The notes beneath the pieces are model-generated. The model was not told the DNA's origin and ran no database searches. It saw only the letters and a program-made list of their open reading frames with translations. A program made the translations under genes and the position numbers. A stretch of DNA of 64,000 bases from Tuctoria greenei (Eukaryota; Streptophyta; Magnoliopsida; Poales; Poaceae), in NCBI GenBank assembly GCA_036927565.1, contig JAYESD010000001.1, forward strand, positions 9,982,001 to 10,046,000, read 5' to 3'. Of the stretch, positions 20,301 through 30,589 are shown one piece after another; position 1 is the stretch's first letter; every line of letters begins with the position of its first letter.

Positions 20301-20473
20301 TTGACGTTAGGTATCACTTTCTCCGAGATAACGTTGAAAAAGGAAACATTGTGCTTCACCATGTAGATACCGAACAACAATTGGCTGACATTTTTACAAA
20401 ACCTTTGGATTTCACTCGTTTTTGTTACATTCATAGTGAAATAGGGGTTATGCATCCTCATGGCTTAAATTGA
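17304..20473 (+). pseudogene. pol: C1 pol: protease, integrase, RT, RNase H
   Basis: In frame with gag after the TAG. Protease motif WIVDSGCSRHMTG near 17330; GAG-pre-integrase HHCC (HRRLGHVGFDHL, CSSCRHAKM); integrase core with LDTVGPS, SDNGTVF and NGVVERKN, so D-D-E is kept. RT includes YQMDVKSAFLNGYIDEEVYV and YVDDIIFG. RNase H includes FSDADFGG, STIESEYVAA and LCDNTSA, ending ADIFTKPLDFTRF. C2 comparison shows a 4-nt deletion near 19788 (GGTGAGTGGAT against GGTGAACCCGTGGAT) that shifts the frame at the RT-RNase H link; the second frame runs 19790-20473. With one readthrough and one frameshift this is the best-preserved pol in the window. Confidence 0.93.
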
Positions 20474-21474
20474 GGGGGAGTTTTTGAAACTTGGGAAGTC
20501 TATGTGTGAATCTGAAGTTAAAATAATATGAGCATAGTATTTCATACATATATGACTTTGTGATTCCTTTTACATGCTGAAAGTTCTTACTACATTACTC
20601 GTGTTATACATTTTGTAGTTTTTGCCATGTCTAGTAATTGGAATAATTACTTACACTAAATCTGGTCATGGTCGAACTTTCTTGCTGTTTTGAACTCGTT
20701 GCATGCTCACAAATGCTTTTAATCATAAAAAATTAATCAAGTAATCAACTCACATGTTGAGTTTTTATGAACAAATATAAATTGAGAAAAGATCAAGAGA
20801 ATATGCATGCATCACACTTCTTCTTTTGAGATGGCTTGTCATTGCACTTAGATATGAACTTGGAAGAAGTTGTGTATGACTAAAACCATGTCCTTAAGCC
20901 TCTGATTGTCAAATGACATAGGCTTGGCTTGGTTGGTTAGAATAAGGCAGATGCGCATATAATCTCTTGCAAATATCATATGATCTAAATTTATGCTTTG
21001 AAAAATAATAAAATGTAGCAACTAGTGTCATGCTTTTAGGTTTTGAAATAGTTAAGTTTGTGAGATCATGACCTGCTAAAATTGAAAATCACACTTGATC
21101 TCTAGCATGGCTTACACTACTTTATGTATCTCATTCATGTGATAGTGTAAGTTACTTGATAGTATGACTTGGATGAGCTTTGTTTATATGTATATGTTAT
21201 AATATGCTCATAACAACTAAAGTTGGAGAGATAATTTGTTTATATGCTTATGACTTGCTGAATACATTGTCAAAGGGGGAGAGATAAGCATGAAGAGAGA
21301 GAGAATATGTGCATAAGGAGAGATAATAAAGGGGGAGAGATAATATGGGAATTTTTGTTTCTCATTTTACTTTTGATTTACAAAGGGGGAGAAATTGTTT
21401 TCAAAACTTTTATGTGAATAAGCCAATGTTTGGATTTTAAATGGTGTTGCCAATGCATTCATCAAGGGGGAGAT
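20474..21474 (+). other. C1 3' noncoding region with repeated polypurine tracts
   Basis: No ORF of note and no env-like gene. It opens with GAGGGGGAG just after the pol stop and ends with CAAGGGGGAGAT before the 3' LTR. In between are AAAGGGGGAGAGATAA-type tracts near 21272, 21330 and 21383 and a decayed one near 21224. Confidence 0.8.
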
Positions 21475-23291
21475 TGTAAGACCTATGTGTGCTGAATACA
21501 TTGGCTTGTAGTGAATACACTTGGCTTTGATGATAAAAGTTTTAAATATCACCAAAACACCTTTTTATCAAGGTCCGAATCTAGCATCGAGCTACAGCAA
21601 GGTCAGACGGTAGGTCCGGCTTGTTTTGTGTAGCTCCGGCTATGTTTGAATCTAGGTCCGACTTCTTGGTAAGGTCTAGCTTTGGTTAGCTCTGGTGAGC
21701 TTTATCTTTAGCTCCGGCATATATTTGATAGCTCTGGAATGCTTTTGCTAAGCTCCGACGTACTTTGTCTAGCTCCGGTTTTGGGTTGACTAGTTTTGAC
21801 TAGTTTTTGGTAAGCTCCGGTGCTAGGATATACTAGTTTTGGTAAGCTCCGGTAGGTGCTTCGTTGTACTAGTTTTGGTAAGCTCCGGCTCAAGGTCCGA
21901 GTTGCTCTGGTAAGGTCCGGAACTTGACCGAAGTGCTTCTGCTTTTCATTTGCAATGTTTCGTACTTGCTTTACATTGTTGGAAAGATTGCTTAGTATTC
22001 ATTTGCTAAGTTTTTGGTGCGTTTTGGATGATATGGATGATATCGTGTTACTATGGTTTTGCAACATGCTTATGTGAGGTTCTCACGTAAGGTGTTGTGT
22101 TTGGAACTAACTTGAGTCAAGTCGAGGACTTGGGCTCGTATGGATTGGTTGTTTATTCATGTGCAGGTGTTGCTTGAGTTCAAGTCATGGCTGGTGATGG
22201 GATCCATTGGACTAGTCTCAGAGAGGAGATGAGGTTCCAACAACCAAGTTCGGGAGGAACTGTGGTTGAGCTGAACAGGAGGTCGCGCAGGATGATTGAA
22301 TCAAGGGCGGTGCATATGAAGGTTACTGGACGTCGAAGGAAGATGTTTGCACGTATGCATGCAGTGCATGACGTGGCAACATGATTCCGAAGATGGTTTA
22401 TGGATGGGAAGATCTGGTTGGAAGGATCGGATCGTACAATTGATGACTTTGGCTGCGGCGGAGTCGGTTATGGCTCGGTATGGAAAGTATCGAGTTGGTT
22501 ATGATAGGATTTCGTGTGGGTCACGAATTTGAGTTGTTTAGGAATGTGGGATACGTTCCTAAGGTGTTTGGAAGCGTATAGAAGAATCTTGAGCAGTTAT
22601 GGAAAGTTAGGATTCGTGATCTGAGTAGGATTGGAGTCCTAGTTGATATTGGGTTGGCCTAAGGGCTGGTTATATAAGCAAGGGAGCCCAGAGCTCGTGG
22701 TAGATGACTTTGGGGGCTGTTCCTCTTGTGTTCTATTGAATAAAATTCGTAGTTTGAAGGAACTTTTGTGCCTTGTTCGTCTGACTTGTTCCAGACAAGT
22801 TTTACTCGTCGAGTTTCTGGACAGCACTACCTTTCATCGGTGGTTTTATCATAACTCGAGTTTTACAGATCCAATCGACGTGATTCTTTTTCGGTTGTCT
22901 TCACAACTTGATTATCTATCATATGTCAAAATTTCACGGTCATTGGATTTGTGGTTTCTGATCTACACGAGTTTCTTTGCAGCATTCCAGAACTGTTTTT
23001 TTCTCGGGTAGGACAGATTGACCTTTGTTTGATCTTTCGATCATAACTTGAGTTTTTCTCGTCGGATTTGAGTAATTCTTTGTGTGTTGTCTTCGTGACT
23101 TGATTCTCTCTGATATCTATAACTTTTGTCACGGTGAAACACGTTTAAGATTAGTCTCACACACGATTTCTTTAACAAATCGTTTTTCTGCCGAAAGGGT
23201 TTGGGGTTTAATTGTTTCCGCTGCGTAAGATTTTTAAATCTACCATTCACCCCCCTCTCTGGTAGCTTTTCACGTGCTCTTCGATCCTACA
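21475..23291 (+). repeat. C1 3' LTR (1,817 bp)
   Basis: Same ends as the 5' LTR. The preceding CAAGGGGGAGATT is the polypurine tract. Followed by the duplication GTCCT at 23292-23296. Confidence 0.95.
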
Positions 23292-24175
23292 GTCCTATAC
23301 ATAAGTCGAATAGCCACAACCTAGAAGACTGCCGAGAGGTCCAAAACCTTGTCGAGCACTACAACAAGCGTCGGGAAGAAGTTCCTTTCCGTCAAAGGGA
23401 AGGAAAATAGAAAGTCAACGAAGCTCCGGCTGAAGAGGAGTTAGGCTTTCAGGACCCTAAAAAGGCCTTGAAGGCTGTTTACACCTCCATCGACGACGAC
23501 TCCGACGTCTCCGACAATGAATGTCGGAAAACCATGAACACCATCTTTGGTGGTTCATGGGACATCACCTCCCGCCGTGTCCTCAAGACCATGCGGCGGG
23601 ACATGGCCTCAGTAGCTCCCACCGCTAGGGTGGAGATGCACCGAAAGTGGATGGATACTGCCATCACCTTTGATGCATCAGACTACCCTCGGAATATGAT
23701 CCGAGCTGGCCAACTCCCATTGACGGTATCTCTGACCATCAACAACATCCAACTCCACCATGTAATGGTGGACGGAGGTTCGGGGATGAACCTCATAAGC
23801 TTCGAAGCTTTCGTCAAGCTTCAGCTCCGACCTTCGGACCTTCGCCCCTCCCGACCTTTCTCTAGAGTAGGTCCGGGGGCCATAACCTCACTCGGTGCAA
23901 TAACTCTTCCGGTGACCTTCAGGACCCTGGAGAATTACCGCACTGAGAAGTTGGTCTTCGACGTGGCGCAAATCAACTTCCATTTCAACGCCATTCTGGG
24001 CAGGCCAACTTTATACAAGTTCATGGCTGCTGCTCATTATGGCTACTTGGTGTTGAAGATGCCAGCACCAGCTGGTGTTCTCCGGATCCGTGGAGATCGC
24101 ACCGCCAGAGTAACAGCTCTGAAAGAACTCCACATGCTTGCTACATCGCAGGAAGAAGAATCTGGAAAGGAGTAA
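23292..24175 (+). pseudogene. T1 gag C-terminus and aspartic protease
   Basis: Picks up the zinc-knuckle-like motif cut by C1 (IHKSNSHNLEDC). A TAG at 23408-23410 stops the frame after REGK. The frame then continues to 24175 and holds the Tat-type protease: VMVDGGSGMNLISFEAF (active Asp in VDGGSG, where Tat elements usually have VDGGSS) and the flap-end motif FNAILGRPTLYKFMAA. It is followed by a degenerate linker to RT. Confidence 0.88.
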
Positions 24176-25205
24176 GCTCAGAAACCCCCGGGCATTCGTC
24201 ATCGAGGCTCAACCTCCGCACCTCGCATGCAACCAAGTGGCGACACCGACATTCCCGTCAAAGTCGTCTAAATCAGCTCCGACGCCGCTCAGACCACCCA
24301 TATATCGAGAGGTCTGAATGACAAATAGGAACTCGTGCTCGTCACTTTCTTTCGGGCTAACATCGACGTGTTTGCCTGGCTACCGTCACAAATGCTTGGG
24401 ATCCCTAGGGAAGTGATTGAGCATAATCTGAAGATCTATCCCGACGCTCGTCCTGTACAACAGAAGCCTCGGAAGCAATCCGTAGAGCGACAGAACTTCA
24501 TATGACAAGAAGTGAAGAAGTTGCTCGAAGCTGGATTCATCCGAGAAGTATTCCACCCAAAATGGCTGGCAACCCAGTCGTTGTACCCAAGGCCAGCGGG
24601 AAGCTTCGGATGTGTATCGACTACACTACACTGAATAAGGCATGTCCAAAAGATCATTCCCACTACCTAGAATAGATCAGATAGTGGATTCCACCTCCGG
24701 ATGCGAATTATTGTGTTTCCTAGACGCATATTCTGGGTACCATCAAATCAGAATGTCTAGGGAAGATGAAGAGCATACCTCCTTCATCACAGTAGATGGA
24801 TTATATTGTTATACGGCCATGCCATTTGGTCTCAAAAACGCTTCTTCAACATTTGTACGAGCTATGTACAAAACTTTTGGAGAGCTCATCAAAGACATAG
24901 TGGAAGTGTATGTCGATGACATCGTTGTCAAGATTAAGAACAAGGAGTCGTTCCTTGACACCTTGAAAGCTGACTTCGACAAGTTGCGAGTCACTCGCAT
25001 GAAGCTCAACCCGAACCAGTGTGTCTTCGGAGTTAGCTCCGGAAAACTTCTTGGTTTCTTGGTGAATCACCGAGGAATAGAAGCAAATCCGGCGAAGATA
25101 AAAGCTATTGAAGGCATGCGGCCACCAGCCCGCATCAAGGATGTCCAGAAGCTGACTGGATGTCTAGCTGCCCTTAGCCGGTTCATCTCAAGACTAGCGA
25201 AATGA
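24176..25205 (+). pseudogene. pol: T1 reverse transcriptase with upstream linker
   Basis: 24176-24640 is a decayed linker and RT N-terminus (FFRANIDVFAW, VKKLLEAGFIREV) with several stops and a frameshift near 24580-24640. 24642-25205 is open: PLPRIDQIVDSTSG, LCFLDAYSGYHQI, TAMPFGLKNASSTFVRAM, and the catalytic VYVDDIVVK. It ends with a TGA at 25203-25205 in RLAK*ALPFF. This enzyme copies the RNA inside the particle; here it is inactive. Confidence 0.9.
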
Positions 25206-25975
25206 GCGCTACCTTTCTTCAAGCTATTGAGGAAGTTCGGACCATTCCAATGGTCTGAAGAAGCAGAAAAGGCATTCCTGGAGCTGAAGCAGCTCCTCAC
25301 CACCCTACCAACCTTGGTAGCTCCGAACCCTGGTGAGCCACTACTGCTTTACATTTCGGCAACTGACGAAGTTGTCAGCATGGTCCTGGTTGCGGAAAGG
25401 CCAGAACCATCTCCGGTTGAGGAATCCATACCCCTTCGGAAGGGTCCGGAGCTACCCGAAGTCGAGTCTGGGTCCCAGCTCCCAGACTCGGATCCTCAAG
25501 GAGAGACTCCGGAGGATCCCCCTCCTTCAAATGAAGGAGTCACTGTTACTGAACAACAAGATCCAGACCCCCCGGGAAGGTCCGGGTCACTTCAGAAGAA
25601 GCGCCGGGTTCCTCCAACCGGAACCCGGAGGTCCCCGAACAAGGTCCGGACCTCTCCGGGAGGGTCCAGGTAGATGAGGAGGAAGCTTCGGGCCCCTTCG
25701 GGAGGGTCCGGACGACCCAGTGCCCAGTGTATTTCATCAGTGAAGTACTCCATGACGCCAAGACTCGGTACCTCGAGATGCATAAGCTGCTCTACACAGT
25801 CCTTATTGCCTCAAGGAAACTTCGACACTACATCCAAGCTCACAAGATTTCAGTGGTAACTTCTTATCCACTGCGTGCGATCTTACATAACCCCAATTCC
25901 ACTGGGAACATTGCAAAGTGGGCAGCGAAATTAGCCGATTTCGACCTTGAATTCGTCCCAAGACAAGCAATCAAG
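25206..25975 (+). pseudogene. T1 native RNase H domain with a low-complexity insertion
   Basis: The front half (FQWSEEAEKAFLELKQLLTT, PLLLYISATDEVVSMVLVAE) is separated from the back half (VYFISEVLHDAKTRYLEMHKL, DLEFVPRQAIKSQALADFMA) by about 100 residues rich in Pro, Glu, Ser and Gly (about 25400-25718). In Tat elements these halves are usually close together. The insert DNA is dense in GGTCCGG/CTCCGG. A TAG at 25671-25673 with a frameshift near 25600-25670 lies within it. The insert could be a real lineage-specific linker or an expanded repeat. Confidence 0.75.
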
Positions 25976-26941
25976 AGTCAAGCATTGGCGGACTTCATGG
26001 CGGAATGGACCCCCTCTGCGTCAAATCCTGGGGGGCCCAGTGAGCAGAAGTCGGAACCCAAGGTTCCGGTCTTCACTGAGCCTCACTGGACTCTCTACTT
26101 CGACGGCTCTGTGCAGAAGCAGGGGGCCAGAGCTGGAGTCCTTCTCCTCACTCCGACCGGGGAGAAGGTTAAATACATGGTGCACCTTGACTTCAAGGCG
26201 ACCAACAACATGGCGGAGTATGAAGTACTAATTTATGGGCTCAAAGTGGCACAATTGTATGGTGTCAAGCAACTGTTGGTAAAGGGTGATTCACAACTTG
26301 TTATAAAACAAGTCAAAGGTGAATGTTGCTGCAACAACCCTCAACTAGCTGCATACCTACTTGAGGTCCAGAAGCTTCAGAAGGACTTCGACGTCCTGGA
26401 TCTTTGCCATGTCCAGCGTCTCAACAACGCTGAAGCTGACGAACTCTTAACGAAAGCTTCCACCGGGGCTCCGACTCCCGAAGGAACCTTCGTTCGGAGG
26501 TTGTCTAAACCTACATCTCAGCCTGCCGAACTAAGCGAAGGGGGAGAGACCAGCACCTCAAAGTTGGCGGTCCCGATGGCCCTGTTACCATGGCGTCCAT
26601 CAAGGGTCGTAGATGCTGCAGGAAGCTCCGAGCAACCCAGCACGCAAGACTCCAATCCTCAAGATAGTTCTGATGTATGGATCTCGAAGATTCGGAGCTA
26701 CTTGAAAGACAATTTCCTTCCTGAAGATAATGTATCCGCTGACCAGATAGTCAGATTGGCTAAAAGATACACACTAGTAGAAGGGGATCTCTACCGACAT
26801 GGTGCCAACAGCGTCCTAATGCGGTGCATTACAAGGAAAGAAGGTTGCGAGCTCCTCACGGAAATCCATGGAGGTGAGTGTGGGAACCACGCGTCTTCCA
26901 GCAGGTTGGTCGGTAAAGCCTTTTGGCATGGCTTTTACTAG
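25976..26941 (+). pseudogene. T1 archaeal-type RNase H and integrase zinc-binding N-terminus
   Basis: WTLYFDGSVQKQGARAGVLL (first catalytic Asp), NNMAEYEVLIYGLKVA (Glu) and LLVKGDSQLVIKQVKGE (Asp) form the second RNase H that is typical of the Tat lineage, at about 26090-26320. After a linker (SKPTSQPAELSEGGE), the integrase start has the HHCC His residues (TEIHGGECGNHAS). A TAG at 26939-26941 (WHGFY*) stops the frame between the His and Cys pairs. Confidence 0.85.
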
Positions 26942-27913
26942 CGTACAGCACTCCAGGATGCAACTGAGCTGGTGAAGAAATGTGAAGCATGCCAGTTCCA
27001 TGCGAAACAAATTCACACACCGGCTCAACCTCTACAAATGATACCTCCTACATGGCCTTTTGCTGTGTGGGGGATGGATATCTTGGGACCTTTCCCAAGA
27101 GCCGTCGGAGGTTACAAGTTCCTGTATGTTGCCATTGACAAATTCACCAAATGGTCGGAAGCAACTCCAGTTGTGACAATAAACAAGCAATCAGCTATCA
27201 ACTTCTTGCAGTCCATCGTATGCAGATTTGGAGTCCCAAAAAAAATCATAACTGATAATGGGACCCAGTTCACAAGCTCTGCATTCCAAGGATATTGCGA
27301 AGACCTCGACATCCAGGTCAGCTACGCTTCCGTAGCTCACCCGGCAAGCAATGGTCAAGCCAAGAGAACAAATGCATAAATCCTAAAAGGACTCAAGACG
27401 TGCACATATGAGCGCCTGAAAAAACATGGACCCAACTGGATCGAAGAGCTTCCGCCCACACTGTGGGCCAACAGGACAACTCCAAACCGATCAACTGGAG
27501 AGACACCCTTCTTCCTGGTGTACGGAGCTGAAGCAGTCCTTCCTCCGGAAATCACCTTGGGGTCGCTCCGGGTCCGGACCTTCGACGATGCCACGCAGGA
27601 CCAGCTCCGGCGTGAAGACCTTGACCTCCTTGAAGAGGGAAGGTGTCGAGCAGCTGTTCGGAATGCCTGATACCGCCAAGCTCTTTGGCGCTATCACCAA
27701 CGGCATGTTCACAACCGACAGCTCGAGGAAGGCGATCTGGTGCTATGGAGAATACAATCCAGAGAAGGGTTAAACAAACTTTCCCCCAGCTGGGAAGGAC
27801 CTTTCTGAGTGATTAAAGTATCCCGTCCTGGATGCGTTTGCTTGGCAACCGAGGATGGGACAACTCTCCCTAATCCTTGGAACATTGAGCACCTCCGTAA
27901 GTTCATTGCTTAA
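26942..27913 (+). pseudogene. T1 integrase, catalytic Glu replaced, premature stop shared with T2
   Basis: CEACQFHAKQIH completes the zinc site. The core has GMDILGPFPRAVGGYKF (Asp) and ITDNGTQFTSSAF (Asp). The motif normally reading NGQxER is NGQAKR: the codon at 27362-27364 is AAG, so the third catalytic residue is Lys instead of Glu. A TAA at 27377-27379 (TNA*ILKGLKT) stops the frame at the exact codon where T2 also has TAA. The rest (TGETPFFLVYGAEAVLPPE, HNRQLEEGDLVLW, NIEHLRKF) reaches TAA at 27911-27913, with further stops on the way. Confidence 0.9.
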
Positions 27914-28648
27914 TATCACGGAGGTGAGTCTATAATTACATGTGATGTATGTTATAGAGTCATTGTACAGAGTCGGGTAGCTCCTACGGGAGAATAGCCG
28001 GACCTTCCCCGGAAGGTCCGTAAAGTTCAGGAAACACTTGTCACGGTCTCAGAACTAAAAGTGTAGCTAGCTATCTTGGGTCAAACGAGAAATGAAACAC
28101 ACTTAGCCTGGTTTCGTACCCTAAGAGTGTACTTGTTTCCCCTTTACCCCGGACCTATAATGAAAGACATCATTGTGTGAAAACAGACTCCACGTGCATT
28201 TATTTTGTACAGGCTCAATATTTTTTATTTTTCTCTTTCTTGTCTATAACAAAGTTGTGCAATTCTTAAGAAACTTTAGCTCGACCAGTTCATGTACAAT
28301 TCGAGTTGCATCGTCTATTCTTCCGGGTCCAAACATTGTTAATGGTCTACTCGTATGAGTGCCGCCAAGCCAATCTAGGGCCGGAGTGTGCTATCGACTT
28401 AGTCTGGTCATGCACCCTAAGTACGCCACTCTACCTACACCTCGGCAGGCTGAAGTAAGGCGAGTCCAGAAACGATCGAATCTGAAAGAAACAAGGCAGT
28501 GCACTTGATTGTATTTAGAATTGTGTTCGACCTAAAACTTTCTCGGAATAGTAAGTCGCAGTTGAGTTATAGATAGGAAACGGATTTTACTATTTTTCTT
28601 GACTTCAGTATGCAGGAAAAATAAACACCACATAATGATGGTGAATGA
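27914..28648 (+). other. T1 noncoding region downstream of pol
   Basis: No supported gene. Matches T2 (63421 back to about 62710) in reverse. Contains a T-rich run near 28208-28245 and a CCCCGGAAGGTCCG block near 28008. Part of the long 3' region typical of Tat elements. Confidence 0.7.
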
Positions 28649-28905
28649 CCGGAGCTACCAAAGCTCTAACATCCCCTAAGTTGGCTTGTGTCGATGTTCC
28701 AAACATTGATAACGAGCGTCTCTGGAGCTACTCAGCTCCGGTAAAGCCAGGGGGCCAGCTGTCAATGTGAACAAAAGATGGTGGGAAGACTCTACAGTGG
28801 AGTCTGCTGTCAACACACCGCGTGTTGACAGAGGTCACTGCCGGAGCTACCAAGCTCCAACACCCCAGGGGACTAACCGTCGATGCTCTACGCGTTGATG
28901 GAGAC
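28649..28905. repeat. T1 3'-region hairpin repeats, left of C2
   Basis: Short inverted repeats of the form GGAGCTACCAAGCTCC (6-bp stem, 4-bp loop) occur at 28724-28739 and 28843-28858, with a worn copy at 28651, set in a degenerate repeat that also contains GTCGATG...GTTGA. CAACACACCGCGTGTTG near 28810 is another hairpin. The array continues after C2 at 38622. Confidence 0.75.
28901..28905. other. C2 target site duplication, left copy (GAGAC)
   Basis: GAGAC precedes the C2 5' LTR and recurs at 38622-38626 after its 3' LTR. Confidence 0.95.
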
Positions 28906-30527
28906 TGTAAGACCTATGTGTGCTGAATACATTGGCTTGTAGTGAATACACTTGCTTTGACGATAAAAGTTTTGAATATCACCAAAACACCTTTTTATTA
29001 AGGTCCTGCTAGTTTTGTAAGCTCCGGCGGAAGCTTGGTTATACTAGTTTTGGTAAGTTCCGGCGCTAGGTTCTACTGGATTTTGTTAGCTCCGGCTCAA
29101 GGTCCGGGTTGCTCTGGCAAGGTCCGGAACTTGACCGCAATGCTTCTGTTTTTCATTTGCAATGTTTCGTACTTGCTTTACATCTCTGGAAAGATTGCTT
29201 AGTATTCATTTGCTAAGTCTTTGGTGTGTTTTTGGTTGACATGGATGATATCGTGTTACTGTGGTTTTGCAACATGCTTATGTGAGGTTCTCACGTAAGG
29301 TGTTGTGTTCGGAACTAACTTGAGTCAAGTCGAGGACTTGGGCTCGTATGGATTGGTTGTTTATTCATGTGCAGGTGTTGCTTGAGTTCAAGACATGGCT
29401 GGTGATGAGATCCATTGGACTAGTCTCAGGGAGGAGATGAGGTTCCAACAACCAAATTTAGGAGGAATTGTGGTTGAGCTGATCAGGAGGTTGCGCAGCA
29501 TGATTGAATCAAGAACAATGCATGTGAAGGTATCATGGACATCATTGGAAGATGTTTGCATGTGTGCAAGGAGTGCATGGACGCGGCTACATGGTTACGA
29601 GACATGATGAAGATATGTGGACGTAAAGAGTTGGTCGGAAAGGTCCAACCGACTAGGTTATGGACTTAGGCTAAAGCTGAGTCGGGTTTGACTCAAATAT
29701 GGAAAGATTTGAGTTGGTTATGATAGGATTTCGTGTGGGTCACGAATTTGAGTTGTTTAGGAATGTGGGATATGTTCCTAAGGTGTTTGGAAGTCTTAAG
29801 ATTGCTTCTATCTGCATATAGAAGAATCCTATGCAGTTATGGAAGGTTACGATTCGTGAACAGAGTAGGATTAGGTTCCTGATTTGAGTTGAGTTGGCTT
29901 TCGAGCTGGTTATATAAGCAAGGGAGCCTAGATATCATGGTGTACGACTTTGGGGCTGTTCCTCTTGTGTTATATTGTATAAAATTTGTTGTTTGAAGGA
30001 ACTTTTGTGCCTTGTTCGTCAGACTTGTTCCAGACAAGTTTTACTCGTCGAGTTTCTGGACAGCACTACCTTTCGTCAGTGGTTTTATCATAACTCGAGT
30101 TTTATAGATCCAATTATCGTGAATCTTTTTGGGTTGTCTTCACAACTTGATTATATATAATCTGTCAAAATTTCACGGTCATTGGACTTGTGGTATATGA
30201 TCTACATGAGTTTCTTTGCAGCGTTCCAGAATCGTTTTTTTCTCGGGTAGGACAGATTGACCTTTGTTTGATCTTTCGATCATAACTTGAGTTTTTCTCA
30301 ACGGATTTGAGTGATTCTTGTTGTGTTGTCTTCGTGACTTGATTCTCTATGATATATATCACTTTTGTCACGGTGAAACACGTTTAGATTAGTCTCACAC
30401 ACAATTTCTTTAACAGATCATTTTTCTGCCAAAGGGGTTGGGGTTTAATTGTTTCCGCTGCGTAAGATTTTTAAATCTACCATTCACCCCCCCTATGGTA
30501 GCTTTTCACGTTCTCTTCGATCCTACA
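28906..30527 (+). repeat. C2 5' LTR (1,622 bp)
   Basis: Begins TGTAAGACCTATGTG and ends CGATCCTACA. TATATAAG is at 29911-29918. About ten differences from the 3' LTR are visible in the first 230 bases. Confidence 0.93.
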
Positions 30528-30529
30528 AT

Positions 30530-30541
30530 TGGTATCAGAGC
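30530..30541 (+). promoter_or_regulatory. C2 primer binding site (tRNA-iMet type)
   Basis: TGGTATCAGAGC two bases after the LTR, as in C1. Confidence 0.9.
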
Positions 30542-30589
30542 CACGGTGCTCTAATCTTTGTGATTTGCACATGTTTTTGACTAAGCATA

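Larger units (their letters stand above)
13011..23291 (+). mobile_element. C1: Copia retrotransposon (SIRE/Maximus-like), complete, inside T1 gag
   Basis: 5' LTR 13011-14850, iMet primer binding site, one long gag-pol frame 14913-20473 (Copia order: gag, protease, integrase, RT, RNase H), about 1 kb of noncoding sequence with repeated polypurine tracts, and 3' LTR 21475-23291. The duplication GTCCT flanks it. Only three lesions break the coding frame: a TAA at 16155, a TAG at 17301 that C2 shares, and a 4-nt deletion near 19788. LTR differences are few, so it is younger than T1. Confidence 0.95.

Noticed and set aside
20474..21474. Env-like ORF expected in some SIRE elements
   Set aside because: No open frame of useful length between pol and the 3' LTR in C1, nor in C2.
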